From NCBI RefSeq assembly GCF_048820915.1, contig NZ_JBMERR010000003.1, positions 62,001 through 126,000 of the forward strand: DNA of 64,000 bases. The letters run 5' to 3'. Positions 46,093-53,923 of the stretch are shown in pieces. The notes under the pieces were generated by a model. The model did not search any database. It had not been told where the DNA came from and saw nothing but the letters and a program-made list of their open reading frames with translations. The position numbers were made by a program, and so were the translations under genes. The DNA comes from Cribrihabitans_A pelagius (GTDB lineage Bacteria; Pseudomonadota; Alphaproteobacteria; Rhodobacterales; Rhodobacteraceae). The number at the start of each line of letters is the position of its first letter. Position 1 is the first letter of the stretch.

Positions 46093-46163
46093 CGCCGGAG
46101 GCCTGCGCCGCGAGGCGCATTTGCGGCATTTCCTATTGCGGTGCGATTGCCTAGGGTCGGGCC

Positions 46164-46814
46164 ATGATCCTGTCGCCCGGACGCGGCTACGTTTTCATTC
46201 ATATCCCCAAGACCGGCGGCACCGCGCTTGCGCTGGCGCTGGAAGCGCGCGCGATGGCGGATGACCTGATGCTGGGCGATACACCCAAAGCCAAAAAGCG
46301 CCGCCGCCGCCTGGCGGGGGCGAAAGCGCGGGGGCGGCTTTGGAAACACTCGGCGCTGGGTGACCTCGACGGGATTCGCAGCGAGGCGGAGCTGCGGGCG
46401 CTCTTTGCCTTCACCCTGGTGCGCAATCCGTGGGACCGGGTGGTCAGCTATTATCATTGGCTGCGCACGCAAAGCTTTGCCCATCCGGCCGTGGCGCAGG
46501 CGCGGGAGCTGGATTTCTCCGCCTTCGTGACGCATCCCCAGACGCAGGCCACGCTGCGCGCGAGCCCCGCCTCTTCCTACATGCGGCTGGCGAGCGGGGC
46601 AGTGCACTGCAGCCTCTACATCCGGCTCGAGCATTTCGCGCGCGACGCCCAGCCGCTGTTCGATCACCTCGGCTTTGCGCTGACCCTGCCGCACGCCAAT
46701 GCCTCCGTGCGGCGCGCGGACTGGCGCAGCTACTACGATGCCGCCACCGCCCGCGCCGTGGCCGAGGCCTGCGCGCAGGACATCGAACAATTTGAATACT
46801 CTTTTAACGATTGA
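46164..46814 (+). CDS. Sulfotransferase family protein
   Basis: 216-residue P-loop sulfotransferase. The 5'-phosphosulfate loop is FIHIPKTGGTALALAL near residues 11-26. The 3'-phosphate motif is FTLVRNPWDRVVSYYHW near residues 88-105. A basic insert (KAKKRRRRLAGAKARGR) lies between them. It transfers sulfate from PAPS to a carbohydrate or other acceptor; acceptor unknown. No signal peptide, so cytoplasmic. Single gene; the spacer upstream holds inverted-repeat element 3. Confidence 0.88.
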   Translation: MILSPGRGYVFIHIPKTGGTALALALEARAMADDLMLGDTPKAKKRRRRLAGAKARGRLWKHSALGDLDGIRSEAELRALFAFTLVRNPWDRVVSYYHWLRTQSFAHPAVAQARELDFSAFVTHPQTQATLRASPASSYMRLASGAVHCSLYIRLEHFARDAQPLFDHLGFALTLPHANASVRRADWRSYYDAATARAVAEACAQDIEQFEYSFND

Positions 46815-46898
46815 GCCTTATGCCTGTCGGAGACCGCGGCCCCTCGTGCGGGCCGCAGAGGACTTCCGCCCCCGGGGCGGCGCAGGAAAGGACGGGCG

Positions 46899-47570
46899 AT
46901 GCTGGACTGGTTTTCGAAGCGCAAGGCGGGGCCGCTGGCGAGCGGCTTTCCGCTGGTGGCCGCGGGGCAGGGCGGTTTTCTGGAGGGCACGCTGGTTGCT
47001 TCCAGCTTCGGCTGGCGCCCGGTGGAGGCGCTGGCGCCCGGTGACCGGGTTCTGACCTTTGACCACGGCATGCAGCCCGTGCTGGAGGTCGAGCGCGAGG
47101 TGCTGGCCCTCGACGGTGAGGCAATGGACCCGGCGCGCTGCCCGCTCCTGGTGCCGCGCGATGCGCTGATGAACCGCAACCCGATGTGGATGATGCCCGA
47201 TCAGGGCGTGCTCTTGGAGAGCGAGCTGGCGCAGGACGCGATGGGAGATCCCTTCGCGGTGGTGCCCGCCGCCGCGCTGGAGGGCTACCGCGGCATAGCC
47301 CGCATGCACCCGGGCCGCAGCCTGTCGCTGGCGGTGCCGCGGTTTGCCCAGGACCAGGTGATCTACCTGGAGGCGGGCGCCCTGGGCTTCACCGCCGCTC
47401 CGCGCAACCTGATGTGCGGCCGCGCCGTGCCGGAGCAGGGGCTCTACCGGCTCCTGCCACCGGAGGAAGCGCGCGGGCTGGTGCTTTCGCTGATCGACGA
47501 AGAGGCACAGTGGGCCGCCGGGCTGCCGCGCAACCAATTTGCCGAGGATACCCGGCCGCCGCTCAGCTGA
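46899..47570 (+). CDS. Hint-domain protein lacking the catalytic cysteine
   Basis: 223-residue protein resembling the Hint (hedgehog/intein) domains common in roseobacters. GTLVASSFGWRPVEALAPGDRVLTFDHG matches the Hint start (normally C-F-x-x-G-T-x-I-x-T followed by V-E-x-L-x-x-G-D-x-V) but the leading cysteine position reads G-G-F-L, so self-splicing chemistry should be lost. LVPRDALMNRNPMWMMPDQGVLL is the second Hint block (normally with a His pair). No secretion signal is obvious. Function unknown. AGGA precedes ATG 46899. It is followed by repeat copy B. Confidence 0.72.
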   Translation: MLDWFSKRKAGPLASGFPLVAAGQGGFLEGTLVASSFGWRPVEALAPGDRVLTFDHGMQPVLEVEREVLALDGEAMDPARCPLLVPRDALMNRNPMWMMPDQGVLLESELAQDAMGDPFAVVPAAALEGYRGIARMHPGRSLSLAVPRFAQDQVIYLEAGALGFTAAPRNLMCGRAVPEQGLYRLLPPEEARGLVLSLIDEEAQWAAGLPRNQFAEDTRPPLS

Positions 47571-47735
47571 TGGGCGCAGGGGCCATGCACGGAAATCGGG
47601 ACCGCTGGCCGGAAGGCCTGTCCGTCCCGTTCCGGGCCAGTTCGCCAGCAAAACCACCTCCCCGAAAAGTGGTCGTGGCCGCACCTGCGATGGCTGGCGC
47701 CATTTGGTGATTAGCTGGCCCGGGTATGAGAGTTC

Positions 47736-47908
47736 CCCGCGCGGAGCAAGGCTGAAGGCCGCCGCGCATCGCCGGCGCGCGCCCTCGCGGCGGCGATTTG
47801 GTTGAGGCTTGGTGCTCCCTCGACAGGGAGTACGGACTTTGCGGGAATAAACTGCCAGCCAAACCCGTCAGCATCGCCACCGCGGGCGCCGTCGACGCAC
47901 GGCTTCAC
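47736..47908 (+). repeat. Dispersed ~175-bp intergenic repeat, copy B
   Basis: Starts CCGCGCGGAGCAAGGC, then GAAGGCCGCCGCGCATCGCC, CGCGGCGGCGATTTGG, GCTCCCTCGACAGGGAG, TACGGACTTTGC, ATAAACTGCC and a GC-rich tail. It lies in the convergent gap between the Hint gene and the beta-oxidation fadB-like gene (47571-48030). No gene is seen in that gap. Confidence 0.8.
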
Positions 47909-47972
47909 GCTTGCGGCGCCAGGGAGAGATTTGACCATACGGCGCCAACACGGTTTGCAAGCACCCCCCAAT

Positions 47973-48009
47973 AAAAAAAACCGGCCGATGCGCGGGGCAC
48001 CGGCCGGTT
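47973..48009 (-). terminator. Rho-independent terminator of the beta-oxidation operon
   Basis: AACCGGCCG (47979-47987) pairs with CGGCCGGTT (48001-48009), 13-base loop. On the minus strand a run of T corresponding to A at 47973-47980 follows. It lies 21 bp after the fadB-like stop. Confidence 0.85.
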
Positions 48010-48030
48010 CATTCTTCACATCAGCAGGCC

Positions 48031-50232
48031 TCAGGCTGCCTCGGACTTCTCCGGCGCGAAGCGGGTGTAGAAGCTCTGCCCCTTCTCCGCCATCTCGCGC
48101 AGCAGCGCCGGGCAGGCGAAGCGCTCGCCGTGGGCCGCGGCCAGCGCATCGCAGCGCTCGGCCGCATAGGGCGTGCCGAGGATGTCGAGCCAGCTGAACG
48201 GGCCGCCGGACCAGGGCGCAAAACCCCAGGCCAGGATCGCGCCCACGTCGCCTTCGCGGATGTCTTCCAGCACGCCTTCCTCCAGCGCGCGCACCGCTTC
48301 CAGCACCTGCGCGAACATCAGCCGCTCCTGCACTTCGATCAGCGAGGGCTGCTGGACGGCATGCGGGTACCGCTCGGCCAGGCCGGTCCAGTAGCCGGTG
48401 CGCTTGCCCTTCTCGTCATAGTCGAAGAAGCCCGCGTTCGACTTGCGGCCCAGGCGGCCCTGCTCTTCCATCCAGAAGATTACGTCATCAGAGGGGCTTT
48501 CGGGGTAGGCATCGCCCATCGCCGCCTTGGTCGCCCGCGCAATCCGGGCGCCAAGATCGATCGAGGTCTCGTCGGTCAGCTGCACCGGACCCACCGGGAA
48601 GCCCAGCTGGCGCGCCGCATTGTCGATCAGCACCGGCGAGACGCCCTCGGCGATCATCCGCATCCCTTCGTTGATGTAGGGGATGATGCAGCGGTTGGCG
48701 TAGAAGAAGCGCGCGTCGTTGACGACGATCGGCGTCTTGCGGATCTGGCGCACGTAGTCCAGCGCCTTGGCGACGGCCCGGTCACCTGTTTCGCGGCCCT
48801 TGATGATCTCCACCAGGAACATCTTCTCGACCGGCGAGAAGAAGTGGATGCCGATGAACTGATCGGCGCGGCTCGATGCCTTGGCCAGTTCCGAGATCGG
48901 CAGGGTGGAGGTGTTGGAGGCGAAAATGCAGTCTTCGGGGATAATCGCCTCGACTTTCCGGGTCATCTCGGCTTTGACGCCCGGATCCTCGAACACGGCT
49001 TCGATAATCAAATCGCAGCCCTTCAGCGCGTCCAGATCGGCGGTGGCGGTGATCTGTGCCAGCAGCGCCTCTTTCTTCTCAGGCGTGGCCTTGCCGCGCT
49101 TGATGCCCTTGTCCATGTAGTCGGCGGAATAGGCCTTGCCCTTGTCGGCGGCTGCTTGGTCACGGTCGATCAAGACCACTTCCATGCCCGCCTGGGCGGA
49201 GACCAGCGCGATGCCGGCACCCATCATGCCAGCCCCCAGAACGCCGATCTTCTTGACCGACTGGTCGGCCACGTCCTTGGGCCGCACCGCGCCTTTCTCC
49301 AGCGCCTGCTTGTTGAGGAACAGCGAGCGGATCATCGCAGACGACGACGGGTTCATCAGCACGTTGGTGAACCAGCGCGCCTCGATCTTCAGGGCGGTGT
49401 CGAAATCGACCAGCGCGCCTTCGTAGATCGCCGACAGCAGCGCCTTGGCCGCCGGAAAGGCGCCTTGCGTCTTGCCGTTGATCATCGCCGAGGCACCAAC
49501 GAAGGTCATGAATCCCGCCGGGTGATAGGGCGCGCCGCCGGGCATCTTGTAGCCCTTGGCGTCCCAGGGTTTGACCAGATCGGCGGGTTTGGCGTTCAGC
49601 ACCCATTCCTTGGCCGCGGCCAGCGGATCGTCCGCAACCGCGTCGATCAGCTGCGCGCCCTTGGCCTTCTTCGGGTCCAGCATCTTGCCTTCCAGCAGCA
49701 CCGGAGCCGCCGCCATCGCGCCGACCATGCGGGAATAGCGCGTGGTGCCGCCGCCGCCCGGGAAGATGCCGATCATGATCTCCGGCAGGCCGATCTTGGC
49801 CTTGGGGTTGCTGGTCATCACCCGGTGATGGCAGGCCAGCGCAATCTCGGTGCCGATGCCGGCACAGGTGCCGTTGATGGCACAGGCGACCGGCTTGCCG
49901 CCCTTTTTGGTCTTGGGATCCATGCCCGCAAGCTCCAGCTTGCGCAGGATGCGGTGGCCGCCCATGGTGAAGTCGAACAGGCCCTGGGCCGGGTTTTCGC
50001 CGGACTCCTCGCGGATCGTCGCCAGCGTGTTGAGGTCCATGCCGCCGGCAAAGTCCTTCTTGGCCGACGTGATCACGATGCCCTTCACGTTCTCGTCTTC
50101 CAGCGCCCGGTCCACGTATTCCTCCACCAGGCCAAAGGCCTCGCGGGTCAGCACGTTCATGGACTTGCCCGGCGCGTCCCAGGTGATGATGGCGACGCCG
50201 TCTGCGTCCACGTCATATTTGAAATCGGTCAT
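48031..50232 (-). CDS. fadJ: Fatty acid oxidation complex alpha subunit (enoyl-CoA hydratase / 3-hydroxyacyl-CoA dehydrogenase)
   Basis: 733-residue bifunctional protein. The N-terminal crotonase domain is about residues 1-190 (oxyanion FAGGMDL and CAGIGTEIALACHH; catalytic-loop EIMIGIFPGGGG). The NAD-binding domain begins near residue 315 with VLGAGMMGAGIAL, and the 3HCDH C-terminal domain carries SNTSTLPI and HFFSPVEKM. It catalyses hydration and NAD-dependent oxidation of acyl-CoA intermediates. It follows the thiolase gene by 41 bp and pairs with it as the two subunits. Symbol fadJ versus fadB is uncertain; length is nearer FadB. ATG 50232 with GGAGA upstream. Confidence 0.93.
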   Translation of the reverse strand: MTDFKYDVDADGVAIITWDAPGKSMNVLTREAFGLVEEYVDRALEDENVKGIVITSAKKDFAGGMDLNTLATIREESGENPAQGLFDFTMGGHRILRKLELAGMDPKTKKGGKPVACAINGTCAGIGTEIALACHHRVMTSNPKAKIGLPEIMIGIFPGGGGTTRYSRMVGAMAAAPVLLEGKMLDPKKAKGAQLIDAVADDPLAAAKEWVLNAKPADLVKPWDAKGYKMPGGAPYHPAGFMTFVGASAMINGKTQGAFPAAKALLSAIYEGALVDFDTALKIEARWFTNVLMNPSSSAMIRSLFLNKQALEKGAVRPKDVADQSVKKIGVLGAGMMGAGIALVSAQAGMEVVLIDRDQAAADKGKAYSADYMDKGIKRGKATPEKKEALLAQITATADLDALKGCDLIIEAVFEDPGVKAEMTRKVEAIIPEDCIFASNTSTLPISELAKASSRADQFIGIHFFSPVEKMFLVEIIKGRETGDRAVAKALDYVRQIRKTPIVVNDARFFYANRCIIPYINEGMRMIAEGVSPVLIDNAARQLGFPVGPVQLTDETSIDLGARIARATKAAMGDAYPESPSDDVIFWMEEQGRLGRKSNAGFFDYDEKGKRTGYWTGLAERYPHAVQQPSLIEVQERLMFAQVLEAVRALEEGVLEDIREGDVGAILAWGFAPWSGGPFSWLDILGTPYAAERCDALAAAHGERFACPALLREMAEKGQSFYTRFAPEKSEAA

Positions 50233-50273
50233 TCTTCGTGTCTCCAACCCTGATCAGGTGAGGATTTTGGCGC

Positions 50274-51485
50274 TTACACGCGCTCGATGATGGTGGCGGC
50301 ACCCATGCCGGACGCGATGCAGAGCGTGGCAAGGCCGCATTGCTTGTCCTGCCGCTCCAGCTCGTCCAGCAGCGTGCCGATGATGATCGCGCCGGTGGCA
50401 CCCAGCGGGTGGCCCATGGCGATGGAGCCGCCGTTCACGTTCACCAGCTCCGGGTCGACGTCGAACGCCTGCTGGAAGCGCAGCACGACCGAGGCGAAGG
50501 CTTCGTTCACCTCGAACAGGTCGATGTCGCCGATGGTCATGCCGGTGTCGGCCAGGATCTTCTCGGTCACCGGCACCGGGCCGGTCAGCATGATGGTCGG
50601 ATCGGTGCCGATCTTGGCGGTCGCCTTGATGCGCGCGCGCGGCTTCAGCCCGTGCTTTTCGCCGAACTCCTTGTTGCCGATTAGCAGCGCCGCGGCGCCG
50701 TCCACGATGCCCGAGGAGTTGCCTGCGTGGTGGATGTGGTTGATCCGCTCCAGGTGCGGATATTTCATCATCGCCACCTTGTCGAAGCCGGGCATTTGCT
50801 CTCCCATCATCTGGAAGGCGGGGTTCAGCGAGCCCAGCGTCTGCATGTCGGTGCCGGGGCGCATGTACTCGTCGTGATCCAGGATCGGCAGACCGTTCTG
50901 GTCGCGCACGGTGATCACCGATTTTTCGAACCGGTTTTCTTCCCAGGCCTTGGCGGCACGGCGCTGGCTCTCCATCGCCAGAGCGTCGGCCTGGTCGCGG
51001 CTGAAGCCATATTCGGTGGCGATGATATCGGCCGAGATGCCCTGCGGCACAAAATAGGTGTCCATCGCCAGGCTCGGATCAACCGCAATCGCGGCGCCGT
51101 CGCTGCCCATCGCGATGCGGCCCATCATCTCGACACCGCCCGCGATATAGGCACTGCCCGCGCCGCCCTTCACCTGGTTTGCCGCCAGGTTCACGGCTTC
51201 CATGCCGGAGGCACAGAAGCGGTTGATGGCCAGGCCGGGGATGCGCTCATCCAGATCGGAGGCCAGCACGGCAGAGCGCGCCAAGCAGCCGCCCTGTTCC
51301 ATCACCTGGGTCACGTTGCCCCAGATCACGTCCTCGACGGCGTGGCCCTCCAGGCCGTTGCGCTCCTTCACCGCGTTCAGGGTGAGGGCGGAAAGGCGCA
51401 CCGAGGTCACCTCGTGCAAGGATCCGTCCTTGCGGCCCTTGCCGCGCGGCGTGCGCAGGGCGTCATAAATATAAGCTTCGGTCAT
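50274..51485 (-). CDS. fadA: Acetyl-CoA C-acyltransferase (thiolase)
   Basis: 403-residue thiolase releasing acetyl-CoA from 3-ketoacyl-CoA. The nucleophile C91 is in NRFCASGMEAV. The GHPLGATGA histidine and CIASGMGAATIIE C-terminal cysteine complete the triad. DLFEVNEAFA is the family motif. It lies directly upstream of the fadB-like subunit in the same operon and 10 bp after the GST gene's stop. ATG 51485 has GAGGAGAC about seven bases upstream. Confidence 0.95.
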   Translation of the reverse strand: MTEAYIYDALRTPRGKGRKDGSLHEVTSVRLSALTLNAVKERNGLEGHAVEDVIWGNVTQVMEQGGCLARSAVLASDLDERIPGLAINRFCASGMEAVNLAANQVKGGAGSAYIAGGVEMMGRIAMGSDGAAIAVDPSLAMDTYFVPQGISADIIATEYGFSRDQADALAMESQRRAAKAWEENRFEKSVITVRDQNGLPILDHDEYMRPGTDMQTLGSLNPAFQMMGEQMPGFDKVAMMKYPHLERINHIHHAGNSSGIVDGAAALLIGNKEFGEKHGLKPRARIKATAKIGTDPTIMLTGPVPVTEKILADTGMTIGDIDLFEVNEAFASVVLRFQQAFDVDPELVNVNGGSIAMGHPLGATGAIIIGTLLDELERQDKQCGLATLCIASGMGAATIIERV

Positions 51486-51495
51486 GTTGGTCTCC

Positions 51496-52128
51496 TCAAG
51501 TCCGGTCCGACGGTTTGCCGGGCATCAGGTCATAGGGGTGTTTCCAGCCCGGCAGCCCGCTGATGCGGTCAAGCCAGGCGTCGATATGGGGCCACTCGGC
51601 ACGGTCAAAGCCGAACGGCTCGGGGTAGAAGAGGTAGCCGCAGCAGGTCAGGTCGGCGTTGCTGAGCGCATCGCCCACGATCCATTCGCGGCTCTCAAGA
51701 TGGGTGTCTAGCGTCTTGTAGGCGGCGCGGAGGCGGGCCTGCATGAAGGCGATGACCTCCTGCGGGCGTTTCTCCTCAGGCAGGAAATGCATCAGGAATC
51801 GGGTCATGCCAGCCTGAGAGGACAATTTGTGGTTATCCCAGAGCACCCAGCGCAGAACCTCATATTTGTCCTCCGGGGCCCCTGCGAATTTGCCGGTCCG
51901 GTCGGTGATGTACTGCTGGATGGCGCCGGACTGCGACAGGCGCAGATCGTTGTCCACCAGCACCGGAGCCTCGGCCATCACGTTGAAATCGCGGTACTCC
52001 GGCGTGCGCGGCGCGCCGCCAAAGAAATCGACAAAAACCGGCTCCCAGTCGAGCCCGGAGAGTTCCAGCGCCAGCGCCGCCTTGTAGGAATGGCCGCTTT
52101 CGCCAAAGCAATGCAGTTTGATCGTCAT
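51496..52128 (-). CDS. Glutathione S-transferase family protein
   Basis: 210-residue GST-fold protein. The thioredoxin-like N-terminal domain (residues 1-80) has GESGHSYKAALAL as the first helix and APVLVDNDLRLSQSGAI as the glutathione-gamma-glutamyl motif. An all-alpha C-terminal domain follows (ALSNADLTCCGYLF with the N-capping Asp). The activating residue is probably the Ser in SGHSYK. It is embedded in the beta-oxidation cluster, 10 bp before fadA, so it may detoxify reactive acyl-CoA or aldehydes there. That is inference from context. Confidence 0.87.
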   Translation of the reverse strand: MTIKLHCFGESGHSYKAALALELSGLDWEPVFVDFFGGAPRTPEYRDFNVMAEAPVLVDNDLRLSQSGAIQQYITDRTGKFAGAPEDKYEVLRWVLWDNHKLSSQAGMTRFLMHFLPEEKRPQEVIAFMQARLRAAYKTLDTHLESREWIVGDALSNADLTCCGYLFYPEPFGFDRAEWPHIDAWLDRISGLPGWKHPYDLMPGKPSDRT

Positions 52129-52184
52129 CTGTTTATCCCTGTGGCTGGGGCAGGAGCGGGGGTTTCACACCCCCGCACCCCCGT

Positions 52185-52371
52185 GGAGTATTTGCGGCAA
52201 GATGACAGGGCTTCAGGCTTTGTTAAGGTTAATGGCGCCAAGATGGCAGCGCAGTACAGGCTGGAGAGCCGATGACTGCGCAAGGTGACACCCTGCCTCG
52301 ATAAATCCGGCAGCCAAACGGTAAGGCGGGGCAGGGTGGAGCTTGCTCTGTCATCTTGCTCCCAATACTCC
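52185..52371. repeat. 187-bp inverted-repeat-bounded element with two internal hairpins (element 2)
   Basis: The arms are 52185-52208 (GGAGTATTTGC...GATGACAG) and 52348-52371 (inverse, about 20 of 24 matching). TTAA lies at 52223. Hairpin 1 is GCAGT 52251-52255 with ACTGC 52275-52279 and inner GGCT/AGCC. Hairpin 2 has a 9-bp perfect stem (52289-52297 with 52330-52338), extendable by three pairs including one wobble. Offsets of TTAA (35) and hairpin 1 (63) from the GTATTTG of the left arm are identical to element 1. It fills the 289-bp spacer between an acyl-CoA dehydrogenase and the GST gene. An 11-codon frame at 52272-52304 begins MTA. Confidence 0.72.
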
Positions 52372-52417
52372 CGCCGGAGGCATCTCTGCCTTTCAGCCCG
52401 TATCGCCGATTCTCGTG

Positions 52418-53569
52418 TCACAATGCCCTCGCAATCAGCTCCTTCATAATTTCATTGGTGCCGCCATAGATCCGCTGCACGCGGGCGTCGGCCCACATCT
52501 CGCCCACCGCGTATTCCTGCATGTAGCCGTAGCCGCCAAAGAGCTGCAGGCATTCGTCCAGCACTTCGCCTTGGGTGTCGGTGATCCAGTATTTCGCCAT
52601 CGCCGCCTTCTCGACGCTCAAGCGGCCCTCCAGATGCTCGGCGATGCATTCGTCGAGGAAGGCGCGTGCGACGCGGGTCTTGGTCAGGCATTCGGCCAGC
52701 TTGAAGCGGGTGTTCTGGAATTGGAGGATCGGCCCGCCGAAGGCCTCGCGTTCCTTGCAGTAGGCGATGGTGCGCTCTACCGCGCCTTCCATTGCGCCCA
52801 CCGCGCCGCAGGCGATGATCAGCCGTTCCTGCGGGAGCTGCTGCATCATCTGGTAAAAGCCCTGGCCCTCGGCGCCGCCGAGGATGTTTTCCGGCGCCAC
52901 CGCCACATTGTCGAAGAACAGCTCGGAAGTGTCCGCCGCATGGCAGCCGATCTTGTCGAGGTTGCGGCCGCGGCTGAAGCCTTCGGCGCCGTCGGTTTCC
53001 ACCGCCACCAGCGACACGCCCTTGGAGCCCAGCGCCGGGTCGGTCTTGGCCGCCACCAGAATCAGGTTGGCGTGCTGGCCGTTGGTGATGAAGGTCTTCT
53101 GGCCCGACAGCCGGTAGCCGTTGCCGTCCTTCACCGCCTTGGTCTTGATCGCCTGCACGTCCGATCCGGTCGAGGGCTCGGTCATTGCCAGCGCCCCGAC
53201 CAGCTCGCCCGTCACCATCTTGGGCAGCCAGCGGGCCTTTTGCTCTTCGGTGCCGTAGTTCAGCACATAATGTGCCACGATGCCGGAGTGGATGCCGTGG
53301 CCCCAGCTCGCCAGGTTGGCACGGCTGCCTTCCATCAGGATCACCGCCTCATGGCCGAAATCGCCGCCGGCGCCACCGTATTCTTCGGGCACCGAAGGGC
53401 ACAAGAGGCCCAGCTCACCGGCTTGGCTCCAGGTTTCGCGGTCCATCATGCCCTGCTTGCGCCAGGTCTCGAACTTGGGCGCCCATTCCTTGGTGATGAA
53501 CTGGGCGGTCATCCCGGCGAGCATCCGGTGCTCTTCCGTCATCCATTTCGGCGCTGCGTCGCTGCTCAT
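52418..53569 (-). CDS. Acyl-CoA dehydrogenase
   Basis: 383-residue FAD-dependent acyl-CoA dehydrogenase. ALAMTEPSTGSD is the FAD/substrate loop. ITNGQHANLILV is the middle beta-domain. The C-terminal bundle ends LFGGYGYMQEYAVGEMWADARVQRIYGGTNEIM, with the catalytic-base region in the final GGTNEI. Of the short/medium-chain family; preferred chain unknown. ATG 53569 with GGAGACGAGAG upstream is chosen over a longer frame. It belongs to the minus-strand beta-oxidation cluster. Confidence 0.93.
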   Translation of the reverse strand: MSSDAAPKWMTEEHRMLAGMTAQFITKEWAPKFETWRKQGMMDRETWSQAGELGLLCPSVPEEYGGAGGDFGHEAVILMEGSRANLASWGHGIHSGIVAHYVLNYGTEEQKARWLPKMVTGELVGALAMTEPSTGSDVQAIKTKAVKDGNGYRLSGQKTFITNGQHANLILVAAKTDPALGSKGVSLVAVETDGAEGFSRGRNLDKIGCHAADTSELFFDNVAVAPENILGGAEGQGFYQMMQQLPQERLIIACGAVGAMEGAVERTIAYCKEREAFGGPILQFQNTRFKLAECLTKTRVARAFLDECIAEHLEGRLSVEKAAMAKYWITDTQGEVLDECLQLFGGYGYMQEYAVGEMWADARVQRIYGGTNEIMKELIARAL

Positions 53570-53639
53570 CTCTCGTCTCCCCCTATCGGCGCGGCTGCTG
53601 CGCGCCCGTCTCATACTGTGGCCTGCCGGCCGTGCGCTC

Positions 53640-53852
53640 TCAGCGCTTGCGCGCCTCCAGTCCGGCGTTGAACTGGCGCAGCCGGTGGCTCAGGTTCTCA
53701 AAATCTGTCACGCTGTCGAAATGCTCGAACAGGAATGACAGCGCTTCGCCTTCGTCGAGCCCGGCCTCGCGGGCAAAGCGTTTGAGCCTGCGGTAGCCGT
53801 CTTCGGTCATGGCGACCGGCAGGCGGCGGGTCAGGCGGAAGCGTTTCGGCAT
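53640..53852 (-). CDS. Small RHH-like hypothetical protein
   Basis: 70-residue basic protein of unknown function. FRLTRRLPVAMTEDGYRRLKRFAREAGLDE followed by GEALSFLFEHF has the strand-helix-helix pattern of ribbon-helix-helix (CopG/Arc) regulators, but no exact family is recognised. GAGGAGAGG precedes ATG 53852 at the right distance, so the gene is probably real. It lies between two acyl-CoA dehydrogenase genes on the same strand, 70 bp from each. Confidence 0.65.
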   Translation of the reverse strand: MPKRFRLTRRLPVAMTEDGYRRLKRFAREAGLDEGEALSFLFEHFDSVTDFENLSHRLRQFNAGLEARKR

Positions 53853-53923
53853 GGATCCTCTCCTCACAAAGGCGCCGGCCGGGGCAGGGCGGGGCGCCCC
53901 CGCGTGGGGGACGCCCGCAAGGC

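Noticed and set aside
52272..52304. 11-codon frame with Shine-Dalgarno-like GGAG inside element 2
   Set aside because: Only MTA is shared with the corresponding frame in element 1 and lengths differ (10 versus 33 residues), so a leader peptide is unlikely; structure conservation explains the similarity.
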